This document shows positions 59,636 through 64,000 of a DNA stretch of 64,000 nt, in pieces. The stretch lies in NCBI GenBank assembly GCA_965203505.1, contig OZ241880.1, forward strand, positions 3,035,460 to 3,099,459. The letters are read 5' to 3'. Below the pieces are notes generated by a model. That model saw only the letters and a list, made by a program, of their open reading frames with translations. It searched no databases and was not told where the DNA came from. The position numbers were made by a program, and so were the translations under genes. The DNA is from Bin127 sp965203505. Lineage in GTDB: Bacteria > Chloroflexota > Dehalococcoidia > Lucifugimonadales > Lucifugimonadaceae. Every line of letters begins with the position of its first letter. The first letter of the stretch is position 1.

Positions 59636-60733
59636 GTGCTCGAACAATTTCACGTTCCCGAACAGGACCGCGTCTATGTCGAAATAGACCGTATGCGAGC
59701 AGCTACCGAAGCGCTTTTCATGCGATGCGGGGTAGACGAATCTGGAGCTAAGGCATCGACCGATGTATTGCTTACCAATGATCTGCGTGCGGTGGAGACC
59801 CACGGCGTGTCGAACATGATGCGCAACTACGTCGCGTCGTACATGGCCGGGACGCTCAACCCGACGCCTGATCTGAAGATCGTCCGAGAGACTGCGACGA
59901 CCGCTAACGTCGATGGTGACGGTGCGCTCGGGATCCAGATCGGTGGCGACATGATGCAGATGGCCATCGACAAGGCGAAGCAGTACGGCACTGGCGCGGT
60001 GACGGTGTTCGATTCTGGGCACCTCGGTGGGTGCGGGTATTACGCCGCGCAGGCCGCTAAACAAGGGATGGTGGGGCTGTGCATGACTGGCGGGCATGGA
60101 ACGCGCGCTTCGGGCGGGATGTTGCCGACATTTGCCGCGGAGTCGAGGCTTGGCACGAACCCGATAGCGTGGGCGGCTCCGGCGCGGAATGAACATCCCT
60201 TCCTGTTCGACGTCGCTTGTACTCAGATCGCCAACAACAAGGTGGGGCTGGCGCGGCGTATCGGCGTGCCGTTGGAACCGGGTTGGATAACCGACACTGA
60301 AGGCAATCCATTCAATGAACCGGTGGATCCGCCGGACGAATATTTCCTGCTGCCCTTCGGAGGCACACGCGAAAACGGATCGCACAAGGGTTACGGCTTC
60401 GCGGCGGTGTGCGCGATCATGTGCCAGACACTCGCGGGTGTTGGAATGGGCGGATCGGGCAACCAATACCAAGGCGGTTACCATTTCTTCGCGGCTTTCC
60501 AAATCGCCGCTTTCTGCGACGAAGACGAGTTCCTCGACAACATGGACGACGCCCTCGCACACTTGGCGAGCACGAAACCTGCGCCGGGGCACGATCGCGT
60601 GTTGTACCCGGGATTGATCGAAGGTGAAGAGACGCAGCAACGCCTCGAAGAAGGCATCCCCTACCACCGCGAAGTTATCGAGTGGTACGAATCTATCGGT
60701 GCGGAGTTAGAGGTACCGATAGATTTGCCGTAG
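59636..60733 (+). CDS. LDH2/malate dehydrogenase family oxidoreductase, paralogue
   Basis: 365 residues, paralogous to the gene at 5941. Motifs are ETHGVSNMMRNYVASY with the catalytic His, VTVFDSGHLGGCGYYA, RLGTNPIAWAAPA and GGTRENGSHKGYGFAA. The start is GTG at 59636, with GGAG ten bases upstream. Differences from the other copy around GGHGTRASGGMLPTFA suggest a different substrate. The aldo/keto reductase gene follows 47 bases later in the same direction; the two may work on the same hydroxy/keto compound. Confidence 0.9.
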   Translation: MLEQFHVPEQDRVYVEIDRMRAATEALFMRCGVDESGAKASTDVLLTNDLRAVETHGVSNMMRNYVASYMAGTLNPTPDLKIVRETATTANVDGDGALGIQIGGDMMQMAIDKAKQYGTGAVTVFDSGHLGGCGYYAAQAAKQGMVGLCMTGGHGTRASGGMLPTFAAESRLGTNPIAWAAPARNEHPFLFDVACTQIANNKVGLARRIGVPLEPGWITDTEGNPFNEPVDPPDEYFLLPFGGTRENGSHKGYGFAAVCAIMCQTLAGVGMGGSGNQYQGGYHFFAAFQIAAFCDEDEFLDNMDDALAHLASTKPAPGHDRVLYPGLIEGEETQQRLEEGIPYHREVIEWYESIGAELEVPIDLP

Positions 60734-60780
60734 CCACGGCTGTCTGGCTTGAGAAATCAACGAAAAGGACGATCCGTTAG

Positions 60781-61794
60781 ATGGAACGACAATATGTGAA
60801 CTTCGGCACGGGCGGCGTGATGGTGACGCGCATGGCGCTCGGTTTGGGATTTCGGGGTCAGCACGACGCCGACGAGGCCAAGAAGACGATCGCGACGGCG
60901 CTTGACGGCGGGTTGAACCTTATCGATTGCGCCAACATCTATGGTCTCGGCGACAATCGACGCAACGCGGGCACATCTGAAATCCTCTTCGGAGAACTCA
61001 TGAAGGACCGCGGCGACCGCGACGAAATCGTGATCACGTCAAAGGTTTCCAGTCCGGTGGCGCAGGGCGTCAATGATCACAACACGTCTCGCTGGCACAT
61101 CATGCGTGAAGTTGAGCGTTCGCTCAAGCGATTGCAGACCGACCGGATTGATGTCTACCTGATTCATCACTTCGATGAAACGGTCGGATATGAGGAGCGA
61201 ACGCGGGCATTGGAGGATCTGGTTCGCGACGGCAAGGTGCGTTACACGGGCGTCTGCAATTATCAGGCTTGGCAAGTCGTGCAGACTCTGCGTGTTCAAG
61301 ACAAGATCAACGCGGGCAGTTTGATCACGGTTCAGAATCCGTACAGCATGCTCAATCGCGAGCTTGAGGAGGAGATGTTCCCAATGGTGCGCACCACTGG
61401 TCTCGGGATTATGGCGTATAGCCCTCTTGCGGTCGGCCTGCTCTCGGGAGACTACGATCCTGGCCGAATGCCGGACAGCACTCGGTTATGGGGCAGTCGA
61501 AGGTCGCACGCTTTCAATCGGGTGGTCCGCGGAGCCGCCGCCGAAGTGGTGCGAAAAAACGCTGAAATTGCAAATCGGATCGGCGCGACTCCTGCGCAGG
61601 TGGCGCAGGCATGGGTTTTGTCGCATCCAGAGATTACAGTTGCGATTTCGGGTGCTGACACTTCTGCACAGATGCAAGACAACTTGGGCGCGTTGGAAAT
61701 CGAACTGTCTTCGGAAGAGTTGGACGATCTCAACCGAGTTTCTGATCGATTGCGAATTGTGCTTGATGGAGGCGGCTTCGAATCAGACAGATGA
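60781..61794 (+). CDS. Aldo/keto reductase
   Basis: 337 residues, NADPH-dependent (alpha/beta)8 barrel. The catalytic tetrad is seen as Asp and Tyr in LNLIDCANIYGLGDNRR, Lys in VITSKVSS and His in VYLIHHFDE. Cofactor-binding segments are GVCNYQAW, VQNPYSMLNRE and the C-terminal VAISGADTSAQMQDNLGAL. It reduces aldehydes or ketones; the specific substrate is unknown. It belongs to the KCNAB/YghZ-like branch by length and the IMAYSPLAVGLLSG motif. Confidence 0.92.
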   Translation: MERQYVNFGTGGVMVTRMALGLGFRGQHDADEAKKTIATALDGGLNLIDCANIYGLGDNRRNAGTSEILFGELMKDRGDRDEIVITSKVSSPVAQGVNDHNTSRWHIMREVERSLKRLQTDRIDVYLIHHFDETVGYEERTRALEDLVRDGKVRYTGVCNYQAWQVVQTLRVQDKINAGSLITVQNPYSMLNRELEEEMFPMVRTTGLGIMAYSPLAVGLLSGDYDPGRMPDSTRLWGSRRSHAFNRVVRGAAAEVVRKNAEIANRIGATPAQVAQAWVLSHPEITVAISGADTSAQMQDNLGALEIELSSEELDDLNRVSDRLRIVLDGGGFESDR

Positions 61795-62331
61795 CATATC
61801 GTTAGATATATATTCACGCAATGTCACAACTATTCCGAATTTAATTGATAAGCGTGAATATGCGATACATAACTACAGGAATTGGACATAGGTTTGGAAT
61901 AAAATATTTTGTCGTAGATGCGTGTATTTGATTCAATATCCACTGGAGCAAATCTGCATTGATCGTCCGAAAAACGGGAAATTTGCGTGATTTTTTGGCT
62001 AGCGATAACTGTGCGATGCGACGTATAATGAGGCGATGTTGCATACTAATCCTGTCGGAGGGAACGTAAAGAACTAACGATGCGGGGCATCAGGCGCGTG
62101 CAGCATCAGGAGACCTTTGAACTGGTTCCTTGGTTGCGTGCATAGCGAGTAGAGGCGTCGCTGAGGTTGATTTGGCGTCATCGATAAACGTGGCGAATCA
62201 CGGTGACGGCTCGATCTTTGGATTATTGTCGTTTGGTGTTAGGATTTGCCGTTTTCGAGATCAACCATCAGGTGATTGAGATCGGGACGCGCAATCCTGC
62301 GTTGCCGAGCGCGTGAAAAGCATATTAAGAC
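61795..62331. other. AT-rich intergenic region, possible leader or small RNA
   Basis: 537 bases without a convincing gene. After the reductase gene there is a 10-bp inverted repeat ATATTCACGC/GCGTGAATAT (61810-61819, 61852-61861). A TATAAT at 62024-62029 in the context ACGTATAATG could start a transcript near 62036. The following 300 bases lead into the MarR gene and hold a GATGC-GGG-GCATC hairpin near 62080 and only tiny open frames. I do not recognise a known RNA family. Confidence 0.4.
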
Positions 62332-62805
62332 ATGGAAGAATATTCGAAACAAGAATTGGCCGATCGGTTGGTGGACTTACTCGTGTACCTGAACCGTGAG
62401 TTGCACGCCGGAACACTAGATGAGTGGCGCAGCTTGGGCATGACCATCCCGCAGATCAAGACGTTGGTCGTGTTGCAACACAAAGGCCCGATGAGAATGG
62501 GCGAGATAGCGAACTTTCTAGGCAGCACATTGTCAGCGACGACCAGCATCGTGGACCGGTTGGTTGACAAACAACTGATCGAACGCGACGCGGATCCGAA
62601 CGACCGTCGGGTGGTGATCTGCAAATTGACCCGGCAGGGTGACGTGGAGATCTCCGAGTTGTGGAGCATCGGCCGGGAACGTGCAGGTGAGGTTGTGAAC
62701 AGGATGAATGTTGAGGAGATGTCTACGCTGATCTCCGCGTTGGAGATGTTGCGGGGTGTATCGGACGGTACGAACGCGGGGTCGACCGACAAACCGCTCG
62801 ATTGA
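62332..62805 (+). CDS. MarR family transcriptional regulator
   Basis: 157 residues with a winged helix-turn-helix: TIPQIKTLVVLQHKGPMRMGEIANFL, recognition helix STLSATTSIVDRLVDKQLIERD, and wing DPNDRRVVICKLTRQG. Flanking helices make the dimer. MarR proteins usually repress neighbouring genes and release DNA when a small aromatic or oxidant binds. Target genes are not evident; the long upstream region may hold its own operator. Orientation is the same as rpmH downstream. Confidence 0.92.
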   Translation: MEEYSKQELADRLVDLLVYLNRELHAGTLDEWRSLGMTIPQIKTLVVLQHKGPMRMGEIANFLGSTLSATTSIVDRLVDKQLIERDADPNDRRVVICKLTRQGDVEISELWSIGRERAGEVVNRMNVEEMSTLISALEMLRGVSDGTNAGSTDKPLD

Positions 62806-63033
62806 TTGACGCGTCCGGCGGCGTTTCGGTATTGACAGGTTTGTTTGCCAATTTCACGCATTGAGGTAGGGAGCTGTCGTTTACGGCTTGCGTTGCTTGG
62901 CGGTAGGTCAACGGCGTCTCGTATGGTCTGAAGATCGCCGAGAATGTCGCAAGGCGGCGGGGCAGGCGAGTCGGGTGGGTTGCGGGACATGCGGTTGCGC
63001 GGTGATACAATCGATGTTTGCGACCAAAACACG

Positions 63034-63171
63034 ATGCCTAAGCGAACGTATCAACCCAAAAAGCGCCGACGCGCCCGCGTACACGGTTTTCGGACACGGA
63101 TGTCTTCCCGTGGCGGCCGCGCGGTTCTGGCGCGCAGACGCGCTCGAGGTCGCAAGCGCCTTACCGTTTGA
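63034..63171 (+). CDS. rpmH: 50S ribosomal protein L34
   Basis: 45 residues, MPKRTYQPKKRRRARVHGF and so on to GRKRLTV, a highly basic canonical L34. It starts the conserved rpmH-rnpA-yidD order found near the replication origin in many bacteria. A TACAAT about 18 bases before the ATG may be the -10 element. No dnaA gene lies next to it here. Confidence 0.98.
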   Translation: MPKRTYQPKKRRRARVHGFRTRMSSRGGRAVLARRRARGRKRLTV

Positions 63172-63226
63172 GTTAAACGTCACGCTTGGACAATGCCGCA
63201 CGAACGGCACCCAGATATGAACAGAA

Positions 63227-63571
63227 ATGGGGCTCTCGATTCAACGACGGTTGCGCCGTCGGGAAGAGTTCCGCAGAGTATTGAGAGACGGCGATCGGGC
63301 TCGAGACGCACTTCTAGCTGTTACAGCGCTTGACACGGGTGACCCCGAAACCGAACCGCGATACGGCTTCGCGATCCCGAAACGGGTGGGCGGAGCGGTT
63401 ACGCGAAACCGAATCAAGCGAAGGCTTCGAGCCATTGCGCGCACAACGGACCACCCCCGAGGATGGGAATTCGTCATATACGCCTACCCGGCTGCCGCCT
63501 GCGCGACCTTCGGGCAACTTTCGGCATCAATGAATCGTCTCCTGAAACGCCTAGGTGCGAGTACGGGATAG
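63227..63571 (+). CDS. rnpA: Ribonuclease P protein component
   Basis: 114 residues. The N-terminus SIQRRLRRREEFRRVLRDG and the RNR signature GGAVTRNRIKRRLRAIAR bind the RNase P RNA, which matures tRNA 5' ends. Located between rpmH and yidD as usual. Its 3' end lies close to the next gene (43 bases). Confidence 0.96.
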   Translation: MGLSIQRRLRRREEFRRVLRDGDRARDALLAVTALDTGDPETEPRYGFAIPKRVGGAVTRNRIKRRLRAIARTTDHPRGWEFVIYAYPAAACATFGQLSASMNRLLKRLGASTG

Positions 63572-63614
63572 CCAACTCAACCACTGCTACCACCTTGAAC
63601 GGCGAGGTGAAAGC

Positions 63615-63881
63615 GTGATTAAGACGGCGGCTCTCGCGCTGATCAACTTTTACCGTCTTGCGGTATCGCCGTACCTACCAAGCTCTTGCATATACCAACC
63701 TACCTGCTCGGTTTACACTGCCGAAGCGATCGAAGTCCATGGTCTGGCACGGGGCGTCTGGATGGGTGCGAAGCGTATCGCGAGATGCAACCCGTTCAAT
63801 ACCGGTGGGTTAGACCTCGTTCCCGCCGCCGATAAAGCGTCGAGTGCTGCGTCCGGCGCGTCGGAGACCACTGGCCGATGA
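63615..63881 (+). CDS. yidD: Membrane protein insertion efficiency factor YidD
   Basis: 88 residues: INFYRLAVSPYLPSSCIYQPTCSVYTAEAIEVHG with the three conserved Cys region, then GAKRIARCNPFNTGGLDLVP. It aids insertion of membrane proteins by YidC. The start GTG at 63615 has GAGGTG upstream. Its stop overlaps the next start (ATGA). Confidence 0.95.
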   Translation: MIKTAALALINFYRLAVSPYLPSSCIYQPTCSVYTAEAIEVHGLARGVWMGAKRIARCNPFNTGGLDLVPAADKASSAASGASETTGR

Positions 63882-64000
63882 AGCTTCGAACACCGGAACC
63901 GATTCGCCGTTGGTTGGTGGCGCTGCTGATGCTGGCGTTGGGCACGGTCTCGCTGACTGGATGTTTGAACGACTTGACTCCTCAAGGCCGATGGTCGGCA
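63878..64000 (+). CDS. Partial lipoprotein, runs off the right edge
   Basis: The first 41 codons, MKLRTPEPIRRWLVALLMLA..., end a signal peptide with a lipobox VSLTGC followed by LNDLTPQGRWSA. YidC normally comes next in this operon, but the lipobox and the PQGRWSA segment fit better a PQQ-like beta-propeller lipoprotein that sits between yidD and yidC in some Chloroflexota (inference). The start overlaps the yidD stop. Confidence 0.6.
   Translation, partial: MKLRTPEPIRRWLVALLMLALGTVSLTGCLNDLTPQGRWSA

Noticed and set aside
61795..62331. Replication origin (oriC)
   Set aside because: It is close to rpmH-rnpA, but I found no cluster of TTATNCACA-type DnaA boxes and no dnaA or dnaN gene; cannot be supported.

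Overview
The window is a bacterial chromosome segment of mixed GC with densely packed genes on both strands. The combination points to a Chloroflexota genome, probably a marine or sponge-associated SAR202/Dehalococcoidia-like lineage: LDH2-type and D-2-hydroxyacid dehydrogenases, tandem HpcH/HpaI aldolases, a phytanoyl-CoA dioxygenase, a decaprenyl-phosphate phosphoribosyltransferase-like UbiA protein, very large FN3/cadherin surface proteins on Thr/Pro-rich stalks, and dispersed CCCCTT/AAGGGG and ATTCCGGC-GAAA-GCCGGAAT hairpin repeats. The lineage is an inference from gene content; the window has no 16S rRNA.

Layout. 1-3 kb: tRNA-Val, then a secreted FN3/Calx-beta protein with a decayed domain downstream and a poly-G tract at its start. 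3-7 kb: class III aminotransferase, D-2-hydroxyacid dehydrogenase and LDH2-family dehydrogenase on the minus strand. 7.1-8 kb: an NYN-domain protein behind a duplicated structured leader. 8.2-11.4 kb: three tandem HpcH/HpaI aldolases and an FKBP lipoprotein. 11.4-19.7 kb: methyltransferase, hairpin-repeat array, tRNA-Ala and two large secreted proteins. 19.7-27 kb: exonuclease III, nucleoside deoxyribosyltransferase, EtfD-like Fe-S oxidoreductase, VOC protein, SDH-type protease, an OsmC protein with an in-frame TGA at its catalytic cysteine, an ICMT-like methyltransferase and prephenate dehydratase. 27-31 kb: a Trk/Ktr potassium module. 31-37 kb: archaeal-type phosphopantothenate synthetase, GNAT, dehydrogenase, YtxH-like protein, Fpg-like glycosylase, Ffh and a CBS protein. 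37-42 kb: Hyi-like isomerase, PstB-PhoU, then a divergent glycosidase/ROK kinase pair. 42-53 kb: three giant surface proteins and tRNA-Pro. 53-61.8 kb: SixA, coiled-coil protein, MFS transporter, a 1.7-kb repeat island, PhyH, pterin dehydratase, UbiA, a second LDH2 paralogue and an aldo/keto reductase. 62-64 kb: MarR regulator, then rpmH-rnpA-yidD and the start of a lipoprotein gene.

How it fits together. Most of the metabolic genes act on hydroxy acids, keto acids and aldehydes, with the EtfD-like protein a probable route for electrons into the quinone pool. The surface-protein genes look like the variable part of the genome: two carry long G/C homopolymer tracts at their 5' ends, one has a degraded downstream domain, and their flanks hold hairpin repeats.

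The observations most worth following are (1) a likely selenocysteine-containing OsmC protein, (2) two candidate phase-variable surface-protein genes, (3) a tandemly duplicated leader in front of the NYN gene whose two copies form the same hairpin with compensating base changes, and (4) an archaeal-type CoA biosynthesis enzyme.
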